A stretch of DNA of 52,077 nt, taken from positions 1 through 52,077 of IMG/VR virus record IMGVR_UViG_3300013772_000008, one strand, 5' to 3'. Made by a program: the position numbers and the translations under genes. Below, in pieces: positions 46,082 through 52,077 of the stretch (position 1 is its first letter; each line of letters starts with the position of its first letter). Under the pieces are notes generated by a model. That model ran no database searches, had not been told where the DNA came from, and saw nothing but the letters and a program-made list of their open reading frames with translations. The DNA comes from a virus.

Positions 46082-46338
46082 GCCGTTACCCCGTCAGGCC
46101 ATGTCTTGCGCCCCGGATTGGGGTCGTAGCGGCTGCGCCATGTCTCCAGATAGGTTCTGTCGAACATCCAGACACCGAACGCTTTGACGCCACGAAGGTG
46201 GCCATCTCTTTGCAGGCGTTCCACTGACCGCTGGTGGATATTCAGAAACGTGGCCGTCTCCCGTCGATCCAGGTAGTCGGAGAACAGCGGTGGGGCCGCG
46301 TAGGCTGCGTCATAGTAGGTTTTTGTCACTTGCGCCAC
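46078..46338 (-). CDS. Excisionase-like HTH protein B
   Basis: 86 residues. YLDRRETATFLNIHQRSVER followed by LQRDGHLRGVKAFGVWMFDR (near 22-62) is a second HTH_17-type domain, with a Trp in the wing and a basic end. It lies immediately upstream of HTH protein A; two adjacent excisionase-like genes are unusual and may act as a pair. Confidence 0.7.
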   Translation of the reverse strand: MAQVTKTYYDAAYAAPPLFSDYLDRRETATFLNIHQRSVERLQRDGHLRGVKAFGVWMFDRTYLETWRSRYDPNPGRKTWPDGVTA

Positions 46339-46631
46339 GCTTCCGCCACCGGTTGCCCGGTCACCAGCCCAACGAGGCGGTCGTAGGCTCGCTGATACCG
46401 GACATAGCGCCGGTCGAACGGTAGCCAGCCGGCCAGCTTGTAGGAGAGCGTCACCACGCGAGTGAGCACCAGGTCACGCCGCCGACTGCCCAGATCCTCG
46501 AACGCTGACGGGATCCAGTGCGTCTCCATGTAGTACTTCACGCATACGCGCCCGTCGTAGTTCGCCCACGAGCCGCAGTGCGGGCAGCGGTTGCCGGTAG
46601 AGATCGGCGGACTGAAAATCTGTGTGGTCAT
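46326..46631 (-). CDS. Hypothetical protein with zinc pair, 101 residues
   Basis: ATG in ATGA-type overlap. CPHCGSWANYDGRVCVKYYM near 16-35 suggests a zinc site; the rest is helical and basic (SRRRDLVLTRVVTLSYKLAG). Starts MTTQIFS, like the next genes upstream. Unknown. Confidence 0.55.
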   Translation of the reverse strand: MTTQIFSPPISTGNRCPHCGSWANYDGRVCVKYYMETHWIPSAFEDLGSRRRDLVLTRVVTLSYKLAGWLPFDRRYVRYQRAYDRLVGLVTGQPVAEAWRK

Positions 46632-46828
46632 GCCGGCACCTCACGCCCGTGTGGACGGCTTCGCCCGCGCTGTCGCTCCACGCACGCCAGCCGATCGGTG
46701 CAGAGCACGATGACCTCGCCGGGGCGGTCCCAGGCGTTCTCAAACTCCGAGACGCCGAGGCTCGTGTGCTGGCAGTGCTCGCACGTCTGTCCGACTATTA
46801 GAGTTCGGGTTGCGGTGGTGGTTGTCAT
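46628..46828 (-). CDS. Zinc-ribbon early protein, 66 residues (MTT series)
   Basis: MTTTTATRTLIVGQTCEHCQ begins like the next two genes (MTTPTTATRPPTIGQ; MTTPTIATAAR). C-x2-C near 16-19 and a second pair (LCTDRLAC near 42-49) give a zinc ribbon. Coupled by 4-base overlaps on both sides. Confidence 0.6.
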   Translation of the reverse strand: MTTTTATRTLIVGQTCEHCQHTSLGVSEFENAWDRPGEVIVLCTDRLACVERQRGRSRPHGREVPA

Positions 46829-47040
46829 CGTGTCGCCCCCTGGGAGTTCAGATGCGGTTTAACACCGGGAAACTGCCATGCGTACCAGCAAGCGCCGCAT
46901 GCAAATTCGTAGGTGCCACGTCCTTCGCGGCGAATCAGCTTCATGAATGGGTCTGGCAATCCGCAGGTGTGGCAGCGGTCCCATGCTTGCCGTTTCTGAC
47001 CGATGGTCGGGGGTCGGGTTGCGGTTGTCGGTGTGGTCAT
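46825..47040 (-). CDS. Zinc-ribbon early protein, 71 residues (MTT series)
   Basis: MTTPTTATRPPTIGQKRQAW start; CHTCGLPDPFMK near 23-34 and FACGACWYAW near 45-54 form the zinc ribbon. The N-terminus repeats that of its neighbours, which suggests duplication of the whole initiation region. Confidence 0.6.
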   Translation of the reverse strand: MTTPTTATRPPTIGQKRQAWDRCHTCGLPDPFMKLIRREGRGTYEFACGACWYAWQFPGVKPHLNSQGATR

Positions 47041-47282
47041 CGTCGTAGAACCTCCGGAGCGTTAGCGAAACAAGCGACGTGATAGTAGTAATCCCGCTTC
47101 TGGTAATAGATGCCGACGCCCCGACCAGCGGGTATAAACGCGCCGCACTCGGTACACGGATGACCTTCCCGCTCTGGCTCCGAACTGCAGCCGTGCCTGT
47201 AAAGCCATTCCTTCGCGCGTTGCCGCTGTTGGAAGTCCGCCTCGTCGTGTCGGGCCGCAGTTGCGATTGTCGGTGTGGTCAT
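47037..47282 (-). CDS. Zinc-ribbon early protein, 81 residues (MTT series)
   Basis: MTTPTIATAARHDEADFQQR, a helical part, then HPCTECGAFIPAGRGVGIYY and YYHVACFANA near 41-74: zinc ribbon of the C-x2-C...H-x2-C kind. Second gene of the leftward operon. Confidence 0.6.
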   Translation of the reverse strand: MTTPTIATAARHDEADFQQRQRAKEWLYRHGCSSEPEREGHPCTECGAFIPAGRGVGIYYQKRDYYYHVACFANAPEVLRR

Positions 47283-47491
47283 CGTGTCGCTCCCTCTGGA
47301 ACTTGCTGATTGTGCGCTAACTCCTTGCTGTTAGCAAGGTTCGGAGTTACAAAAAAGGGCGGGTCGCGCATGAGCTTATCCAGCGCAATTCGTACTGCGT
47401 GACTACGATTCAGGCCGAACCGCCGGCTCATATCACCAAGGAATGCGTCCTGCTCAGCCGAAATCACCACGGTTCGCCTGACTTCCGCCAT
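47279..47491 (-). CDS. Ribbon-helix-helix regulator, 70 residues
   Basis: ATG 47491 with GGAGG six bases upstream. RRTVVISAEQDAFLGDMSRR, then FGLNRSHAVRIALDKLM (residues 5-42) is a clear ribbon-helix-helix (CopG/Arc) domain: basic beta strand, helix, 'NRSHAVR' turn, helix. First gene of the long leftward operon, directly downstream of its promoter; it probably acts as the Cro-like early regulator. Confidence 0.8.
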   Translation of the reverse strand: MAEVRRTVVISAEQDAFLGDMSRRFGLNRSHAVRIALDKLMRDPPFFVTPNLANSKELAHNQQVPEGATR

Positions 47492-47513
47492 GTCTAACCT
47501 CCTGTCCTTTCTA

Positions 47514-47542
47514 ATAGTAAGCTTCGTTCATACCATTGTCAA
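47514..47542 (-). promoter_or_regulatory. Main leftward early promoter
   Basis: Read leftward: TTGACA (47542-47537), 17-base spacer, TACTAT (47519-47514). A perfect -35 and a near-consensus -10 in an AT-rich gap between divergent regulators. The ATG of the regulator gene lies 22 bases downstream of the -10. Confidence 0.8.
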
Positions 47543-47549
47543 GAGGTAT
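47530..47549. promoter_or_regulatory. Putative repressor operator
   Basis: ATACC (47530-47534) and GGTAT (47545-47549) form an inverted repeat centred on the -35 box of the leftward promoter. AGGTATTT and AGGTTATTT follow as direct repeats. Binding here by the CI-like or ribbon-helix-helix protein would switch off the lytic operon. Confidence 0.5.
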
Positions 47550-47609
47550 TTAGGTTATTTTGGCCCAAAGTATGAAATCATCTTACCGACAGCAAGGGAG
47601 AAGTCGGGG

Positions 47610-47999
47610 ATGGTTTGCGTGACTGATAGTGATGTCGGACCTCGTATTCGCGACACGCGCAAGGCGCTGCATATGAGCCAGGAACAGTTCGGGGCGCTGG
47701 TGAGCCTCTCGGATAGCTACATCTCTCAGATCGAGACGAACAAGAAAAGGCCGACCCCCGAGACGCTTGAAGCGATCAGCAAACGGACTGGCTTGGATTA
47801 CGAAGAGCTGTTGCGACTAGCCCACTATTTGCCTGCAAGCGACGACGAAGACGCCGCCTTAGCAGACCCCGAACTAGACCTGCTCTTCAACCAGCTTCGC
47901 ACCGCAGACCTGCCAGAGACTGACCTCATGTACGTCAAGGAGACGATTCGGCTCGCGCTGAAGATTCGCCGGGAACGTGCCGCACAGTCCGAGTCGTGA
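47610..47999 (+). CDS. CI-like repressor (XRE family HTH)
   Basis: 129 residues from ATG 47610 with GGGAG upstream; an open extension to 47490 runs through the operator and is rejected. XRE helix-turn-helix at 12-65: VGPRIRDTRKALHMSQEQFG, then SDSYISQIETNKKRPTPETL. The C-terminal half is acidic and helical and lacks the Ser/Lys autoprotease of lambda CI. With the next gene it forms the repressor/anti-repressor-protease pair seen in ICEBs1-like elements. It should keep the leftward promoter off in the lysogen. Confidence 0.85.
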   Translation: MVCVTDSDVGPRIRDTRKALHMSQEQFGALVSLSDSYISQIETNKKRPTPETLEAISKRTGLDYEELLRLAHYLPASDDEDAALADPELDLLFNQLRTADLPETDLMYVKETIRLALKIRRERAAQSES

Positions 48000-48385
48000 C
48001 CTGGCGCTCGCCCGATGCCGACGCATGGGTGTCTCGGCTCGGCCTCGTGGTGATCTGGCGCGACCTGCAAGAACTCGACGAGCTGATAGTGCCGCCAGTG
48101 ATTGCGCTACGAGCCACCACAACGGCCCCTGAGCGTCGCTGGCTAATCTTCCACGCAATTGCCCATCTCCGGCTGCACACGGGTAACCAGCTTTATCTGG
48201 TGCGTTCCGGCGACAGCGTGCGACTCGCCAAGCAAGAGCATCAGGCCGAAGTGTGGACAGCGCGGCTACTTGTACCGGGTTGCGAGTTAATGGCGGCAAT
48301 TGCCGACGGATTGGCCGGTGACGAGCTGGCGGAGATGTTTAGCGTTCCGGCCGCAGGCATTGCTTTGGGGATAGGGCTACTGTAA
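47996..48385 (+). CDS. ImmA/IrrE-like metalloprotease, Glu-less motif
   Basis: 129 residues in ATGA-like overlap with the repressor gene. The order and sequence (RRWLIFHAIAHLRLHTGNQL near 47-66; HQAEVWTARLLVP near 81-93) match ImmA/IrrE peptidases that cleave XRE repressors after DNA damage. The expected HExxH is HAIAH (53-57): the two metal His are kept but the catalytic Glu is Ala. It may bind the repressor without cutting it, or represent a known Glu-less subgroup. Confidence 0.75.
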   Translation: MTWRSPDADAWVSRLGLVVIWRDLQELDELIVPPVIALRATTTAPERRWLIFHAIAHLRLHTGNQLYLVRSGDSVRLAKQEHQAEVWTARLLVPGCELMAAIADGLAGDELAEMFSVPAAGIALGIGLL

Positions 48386-49560
48386 TGCGCAACCCACAAG
48401 GTGAAGGCTCAAAAATCCGGCAGCGGCCCGACGGACGGTACACCGCTTCGATTCGCATCGGTGACGGCCGGCGCAAGTCCGTCTACGGCCGCACCTATAA
48501 TGAAGCGCGGTCGAAGCTGGCCCGCGTGCGTGACCAACGCCGGCAGCATGTGCCGGTGCCATCCGAGCGGCTGAAACTCAGCACGTACCTGGACGAATGG
48601 CTGGCGGGCAAAGCGTCGGAGATCCGTCCTGGCACCTACGCGCCGTACGAGTCGCATATCAGGCTGCATCTGACGCCGCAACTCGGCAGCATCGTCCTGG
48701 TGAGGCTTGAGCCGGGGCACGTACGCCGGTTGTACGCCGGGCTGGTTGCCGGCGGCATGTCGCCTACAACCGTGCGCCGCGTCCACGCGGTACTGCGTCA
48801 GGCGCTGCAGCAGGCGATGCGCGACGGACTGGTATCGCGCAACGTCGCCGCCCTGGTGCGCCCTCCACGGGCTGCGGCCTTCACGCCGGTGGGGCTATCA
48901 CCCGAGCAGGCGCGGGCTTTCCTCGCAGCGGTGGCCGGTGACCACCTAGAGGCGCTGTACTGGCTCCTGCTCACGACAGGGTTGCGTGAAGGCGAACTAC
49001 TAGCGCTCAAATGGTCGGACGTCAATCTGGACGGCACTCAGCTCGCGGTACGGCGCACGCTTCGAACACGGGGTGGTGAGCAGTTCCTCGAGGAACCGAA
49101 AACGGCGAGCTCGAAGCGTGAGGTGATGCTCACCGGGCACATGGTTGATTTGCTGCGCCGCCACCGCGCCGCGCAACGCGTGCAACGTCTGCGCGTGGCC
49201 GACCTATGGCAGGACCAGGACCTCGTATTCTGCGATGGCGTTGGCCGGCCGCTTTCACCCTACCGTCTGCTCCGCACGGAGTTCCGCGGTCATCTGCGGC
49301 GGTTGGGTTTGCCGGCAGCGATGCGTCTGCACGACCTCAGACACGCGTTCGCGACGATGCTGATCGCGGACGGCGTGCCCGTCTCGACCGTATCCAGCAT
49401 CCTCGGGCATAGTAGGATCAGCACGACACTAAACGTCTACGTGCATCCCTCGACCGGGCAGCAGCAGCGGGCGATAGACGCGCTGGATCGGCTGCTACCG
49501 GGGGCAGGTGGTGGTCAAGATGGTTGTACAAGTTCGGGTGAAACGGTCCAACACGGTTGA
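48385..49560 (+). CDS. int: Tyrosine-family integrase
   Basis: 391 residues; ATG overlaps the preceding TAA (TAATG). Arm-binding N-terminal part (GDGRRKSVYGRTYNEARSKL) and a SAM-like core-binding domain (62-165) precede the catalytic domain with Arg201 (TGLREGELLALKW), Lys near 239-244 (PKTASSKREV), His316 and Arg319 (LHDLRH), His342 (LGHSRISTT) and Tyr352 (NVYVHPS). All catalytic residues are present. It recombines attP with the host site; the tRNA-like sequence 15 bases downstream is the likely attP core. Confidence 0.93.
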   Translation: MRNPQGEGSKIRQRPDGRYTASIRIGDGRRKSVYGRTYNEARSKLARVRDQRRQHVPVPSERLKLSTYLDEWLAGKASEIRPGTYAPYESHIRLHLTPQLGSIVLVRLEPGHVRRLYAGLVAGGMSPTTVRRVHAVLRQALQQAMRDGLVSRNVAALVRPPRAAAFTPVGLSPEQARAFLAAVAGDHLEALYWLLLTTGLREGELLALKWSDVNLDGTQLAVRRTLRTRGGEQFLEEPKTASSKREVMLTGHMVDLLRRHRAAQRVQRLRVADLWQDQDLVFCDGVGRPLSPYRLLRTEFRGHLRRLGLPAAMRLHDLRHAFATMLIADGVPVSTVSSILGHSRISTTLNVYVHPSTGQQQRAIDALDRLLPGAGGGQDGCTSSGETVQHG

Positions 49561-49574
49561 TTTCACGCCTACAT

Positions 49575-49614
49575 GAGCCGGTAGCACAGCGGCAGTGCAG
49601 TGGACTTTTAACCC
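49575..49614 (+). other. Putative attP core: tRNA-Lys-like 5' half
   Basis: GAGCCGGTAGCACAGCGGCA, then GTGCAGTGGACTTTTAACCC, reads like the acceptor strand, D-arm and anticodon loop (CTTTTAA, anticodon UUU for Lys) of a tRNA. The part after the anticodon loop does not form the anticodon stem, T-arm or acceptor partner. Such partial tRNA identity next to an integrase gene is the usual sign of an attachment site in a tRNA gene. Confidence 0.6.
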
Positions 49615-49810
49615 GAGCCGCGCGATTGTCACGTTCCGTCAGCGCCAGTCCCCACCACGCTACGCCTGTCACTACATTTATATAGGACCGCGCCGCACTG
49701 CGTTATGCACGCTACGGCGGTCATGCCCGGTCCGGGTCGCTCACGGCGTGGGGGTCAACATGGGGGTCAGACGCGGGCATCGGGATGAGCCACACAGAAA
49801 TAAATGCACA

Positions 49811-49845
49811 AACAAAAGAGCCGACCCGATTAGGGACCGGCCCTC
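49811..49845 (-). terminator. Terminator of the late leftward operon
   Basis: Leftward: GCCGGTCC, loop, GGGTCGGC (8-bp stem with two G-T pairs) followed by TCTTTTGTTTG. Just upstream on the same strand lies a second perfect stem, GCTCGCAC/GTGCGAGC (49856-49883). The pair closes the late operon after the gene at 49905; the remaining gene-free stretch 49615-49810 shows no other feature. Confidence 0.6.
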
Positions 49846-49904
49846 AGCCGCATTGGCTCGCACCCGGCGGCTCGCGTGCGAGCTTCGGAGGGATTGTAGC
49901 AGGT

Positions 49905-50270
49905 CTACGCCAGCGTCGGCTCGACGTGCACGATAAAATTAACGCCGTTCCCGGTCGGCCATTCCTGCTGCGGCGACGTGCCGCCGATGTTCGGCTTCCA
50001 ACTAAAGGCGTAGTATCCGGCGGTGGCCGTGTCGCCGGTCACCCAGTTGACGCCGAGTTGTAGATTGCCGTTGCCGTCATTCTGCGCGACCGCGGCCCTA
50101 TCTGCTATAAGCGTCGAGCCGGCCAGATTGCCGCCAGCGTCGCACGGGTCCGCCCGTACCGTCGTCGTGGTGCCCGCAACCCAGGGGACCGCCACGCCTT
50201 TGCCGTCCGTGACGGTAACTCTCAATGTGGGGAGCAAACTGTTCTGTCGGATCGCGAAACCTATGGCCAT
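49905..50270 (-). CDS. BppU-like baseplate or fibre protein, 121 residues
   Basis: N-terminal IRQNSLLPTLRVTVTDGKGV (residues 7-26), then VNWVTGDTATAGYYAFSWKP (near 77-96) and WPTGNGVNFIVHV near the end form the Ig-like domain found at the N-terminus of phage baseplate upper proteins (I.q.D....L...l.d..G.p.dltga...W...Dt...G.Y). It is the last gene of the late operon. Role: adsorption apparatus, by family resemblance. Confidence 0.65.
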   Translation of the reverse strand: MAIGFAIRQNSLLPTLRVTVTDGKGVAVPWVAGTTTTVRADPCDAGGNLAGSTLIADRAAVAQNDGNGNLQLGVNWVTGDTATAGYYAFSWKPNIGGTSPQQEWPTGNGVNFIVHVEPTLA

Positions 50271-50273
50271 GCA

Positions 50274-52077
50274 TCACCCCGCTACCAATACCAGTGTACG
50301 CTTCCCGGCGTCGGTTGCTGTCGGCGTCCGCGAGCCAGCATCGACAGCCATGAGGATTCGTCGCCCGTCGTCAATCGCGGTCAGCATCCGCGTTCCTGTG
50401 TCGGCGGTTATAAGCATCCGTTGGCCGTTGTCAATTGCGGTCAGCGTGATCGGCTCTAGGATTGGCGGAACCACGAACAGTTGTATAGACAGCGTGGTTT
50501 GCGCCGCTGTCCGCCCAGAGATGCGCCCGGCGAGTTGGGCACTGAGCGCCGCCACGACCTGCAGGAACGTTGCCAGCCGCGCCGTACCCGCCGCCGTTAT
50601 CGCCAGCGCAGTCTGGACGGGCTTCACCGACGCTTGCGGCAGCGCGGTTGCGGTGATGCTGGCACTGAGCGCTGCGCCGGCTCGTGCGAGTCCCGCCATC
50701 CGGACCGCGCCGAAAGTGACCGTTATCGTCGCCCCCGAGATAGCCGCCTCGGTTACTGAGGTGGCGCCGGTGACCAGAGCGCGTAGCAGTCCCGACAGCG
50801 CCGTCGCCGTGCTCGCGGAGCCCGTGCCCCGCGCGGTTGCGGTTGCCGCTGCTGACAATGCCGGGCGCTCGGTTGCGCCGGCTGTCAGTCTGACCAGCTC
50901 GGTCGCGCTGGCCGCGAGCGCCGCTTGCTCTATCGCCGCTCCGGTGAGACGCGCCGTTGTCGTGGCCTGCTGGGCGGTCGCCGGAGTTTCGCCTGCCTGT
51001 CCCTGCGGTCTGGCTGGCGCTGCCAGTAGTCCGCTCAGTGCAGCCGCTAGTCGCGCGGCCCCGACGGCCGAGGCAGCCTGTGCAACGATTGTCAGGATCG
51101 CGGCGGTAGTGACGCCCATCGTTGCGGCGCCACGAGGGCGGGCCGTCTCAGTTGCGGTTGCTGAGAGTGCTGGTTGCTCGGTCGCGCTGCCAGTCGGACG
51201 GCTCATCTGTGTAAGCGTGGCGCTCAGCGCGGCGGCGAGCCGGCTGGCTCCCACGAGCTGCGCCGCCTGGCAGACGATCGTGGTAAGCGCGGCGAGCGTC
51301 CCGGCCGCGGTCGCTGCACCGACAGGCCTCGCGGTTGCTGTCGCCAAAGCTGATAGCGCTGGCTGGTCGGTCGCTTTAGCAAGCGGTCGTGCCGTCGCCG
51401 TCCCTGCGAGGCTTAGCGCCGGTTGTTCGATTGCGCCGCCGAGTGGGCGTGCCGTCTCGGTTAGCGACTGCGCCAGCGCTGGTTGCTCGGTTGCACCGCC
51501 GGTCGGACGGGACGTCTCTGTGAGCGTAGCTGCGACTGCGGGCTGGTCGGTAGCTCGGACGAGCGGACGGACGGTAGCCGTAGTAGTCGGGGCGGAAGCC
51601 GGAGTCTCGGTTGATGCTCCGAGAGGTCGGGCAATCTGCGTCAGCACGGCACTTAATGCGGCTGCTAGTCGTGTGGCTCCGACAGCCTGGGCCGCCTGAA
51701 ACGCAACGGTCAGGATACTCGTAAGCGTGCCCGCGGCCGTCGCCGCGCCGGTGGCCCGTGCAGTCTCCGTTGCCGTAGCTGTTAGCGCTGGCTGTCCGGT
51801 TGCTGCCCCGAGTGGCAGGACGGTAGCCGCACCAGCGGGACTCAGCGCTGGTTGCTCAGTCGCCGCGCCGGTCGGGTTGCTGGTGAGCGTCTGTGTCGCG
51901 TCTACGGCTGGCTGCTCGGTAGCGCTGCCAGCACCCAGAGCGGGCTGGCAGTTGACCGTAAGCGTCGTGGTAGTCGAGGCCGCCGTAACCAGAATCGAGA
52001 TCGCCTCGCCAGTCGAACTGGCACTGAAACTAACTAACTCGGTGCCTGATGCTCCGGCCGCACCCAACAGTAGATGC
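50274..52077 (-). CDS. C-terminal part of the 804-residue repeat-rich fibre-like protein (begins at 710)
   Basis: Continuation, across the window ends, of the gene starting at 710 (51980-52077 duplicates 2-99). The bulk consists of about 25 imperfect copies of a 20-residue unit of the type RPLGAATEQPALSATATETA. Three longer units (AAQAVGATRLAAALSAVLTQ and relatives) interrupt them at regular distance. The last 55 residues are five decapeptides of the type TAIDxGxRML. The Ala/Thr/Pro composition and periodicity suggest an extended shaft with a small beta cap. The stop at 50274 lies three bases before the next gene. Role as fibre or surface protein is inferred. Confidence 0.75.
   Translation of the reverse strand, partial: HLLLGAAGASGTELVSFSASSTGEAISILVTAASTTTTLTVNCQPALGAGSATEQPAVDATQTLTSNPTGAATEQPALSPAGAATVLPLGAATGQPALTATATETARATGAATAAGTLTSILTVAFQAAQAVGATRLAAALSAVLTQIARPLGASTETPASAPTTTATVRPLVRATDQPAVAATLTETSRPTGGATEQPALAQSLTETARPLGGAIEQPALSLAGTATARPLAKATDQPALSALATATARPVGAATAAGTLAALTTIVCQAAQLVGASRLAAALSATLTQMSRPTGSATEQPALSATATETARPRGAATMGVTTAAILTIVAQAASAVGAARLAAALSGLLAAPARPQGQAGETPATAQQATTTARLTGAAIEQAALAASATELVRLTAGATERPALSAAATATARGTGSASTATALSGLLRALVTGATSVTEAAISGATITVTFGAVRMAGLARAGAALSASITATALPQASVKPVQTALAITAAGTARLATFLQVVAALSAQLAGRISGRTAAQTTLSIQLFVVPPILEPITLTAIDNGQRMLITADTGTRMLTAIDDGRRILMAVDAGSRTPTATDAGKRTLVLVAG
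50600..51960 (-). repeat. Tandem 60-base coding repeats of the fibre-like gene
   Basis: About 25 degenerate copies of a 60-base unit encode the 20-residue repeats; some neighbours are near identical (for example around 51370-51530), others strongly changed. Three copies of a longer unit lie near 51050, 51250 and 51680. Recombination between copies would change the length of the product. Confidence 0.75.
51980..52077. repeat. Terminal direct repeat, right copy
   Basis: Identical to 2-99; see the left copy. The genome length without the duplicate is about 51,978 bp. Confidence 0.93.

Noticed and set aside
49575-49650. A functional tRNA-Lys gene
   Set aside because: D-arm and anticodon loop are present but the anticodon stem, T-arm and acceptor 3' strand do not form. 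Treated as attP.
50023-51699. A 558-codon plus-strand frame opposite the fibre-like gene
   Set aside because: Antisense shadow of the repetitive gene; the minus strand has the ribosome site, the coupled neighbours and frame continuity across the window ends.
50274-52067. A diversity-generating retroelement target
   Set aside because: No reverse transcriptase gene and no template-repeat pair with adenine-specific differences were seen.

Overview
The window looks like the complete genome of a temperate tailed dsDNA phage with siphovirus-type morphology, cut open at an arbitrary point. Bases 2-99 recur exactly at 51980-52077, and one reading frame (804 codons) runs through the join, so the molecule is most simply a circle or circularly permuted genome of about 51,978 bp. 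The sequence is GC-rich with strong GGAGG-type ribosome binding sites, frequent GTG/TTG starts and very tight packing (GTGA, ATGA, TGATG and TAATG stop/start overlaps). The host cannot be named from the sequence. The phage encodes a lipobox lipoprotein, a Tat-type signal peptide and a GH25 endolysin, so it infects a bacterium, probably a high-GC one.

Layout. Nearly everything is read leftward (minus strand) as one long series starting at a consensus promoter near 47,514-47,542. Early genes (47.5-41 kb): a ribbon-helix-helix regulator, many small zinc-ribbon proteins, two excisionase-like HTH proteins, an AAA recombinase-type ATPase, RusA-like resolvase and HNH nucleases. Middle genes (41-34 kb): C5 and N4/N6 DNA methyltransferases, a RAMP-like protein preceded by a 12-copy repeat array, a RepA-type helicase and an iteron cluster that is a good origin candidate. 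Late genes (34 kb to 1, continuing 51,979-49,905): small terminase-like protein, TerL, Com, portal, protease/scaffold, decoration protein, major capsid protein, connectors, tail tube, tail assembly chaperone with a -1 frameshift, tape measure protein, tail tip, membrane microproteins, lysis genes and fibres, ending at a terminator near 49,811-49,845. A short rightward lysogeny unit (47,610-49,560) holds a CI-like repressor, an ImmA-like protein and a tyrosine integrase. A tRNA-Lys-like half site follows and is the likely attP.

The most unusual feature is a set of four plus-strand cassettes planted antisense in the leftward operon (1.5-2.3, 14.3-15.3, 20.26-20.45 and 40.5-41.2 kb). Each has its own extended -10 promoter (TGNTANNAT). 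Each carries one gene whose stop lies within about 20 bp of the stop of the leftward gene it faces. At two of them (tail gene and LuxR-type HTH gene) a displaced, synonymously diverged copy of the target gene's 3' end lies on the far side of the cassette; a third shows a very short trace. Three cassettes carry HNH nucleases of two families and the fourth carries a 53-residue membrane protein. They look like mobile elements that enter a gene's 3' end and bring a replacement C-terminus.
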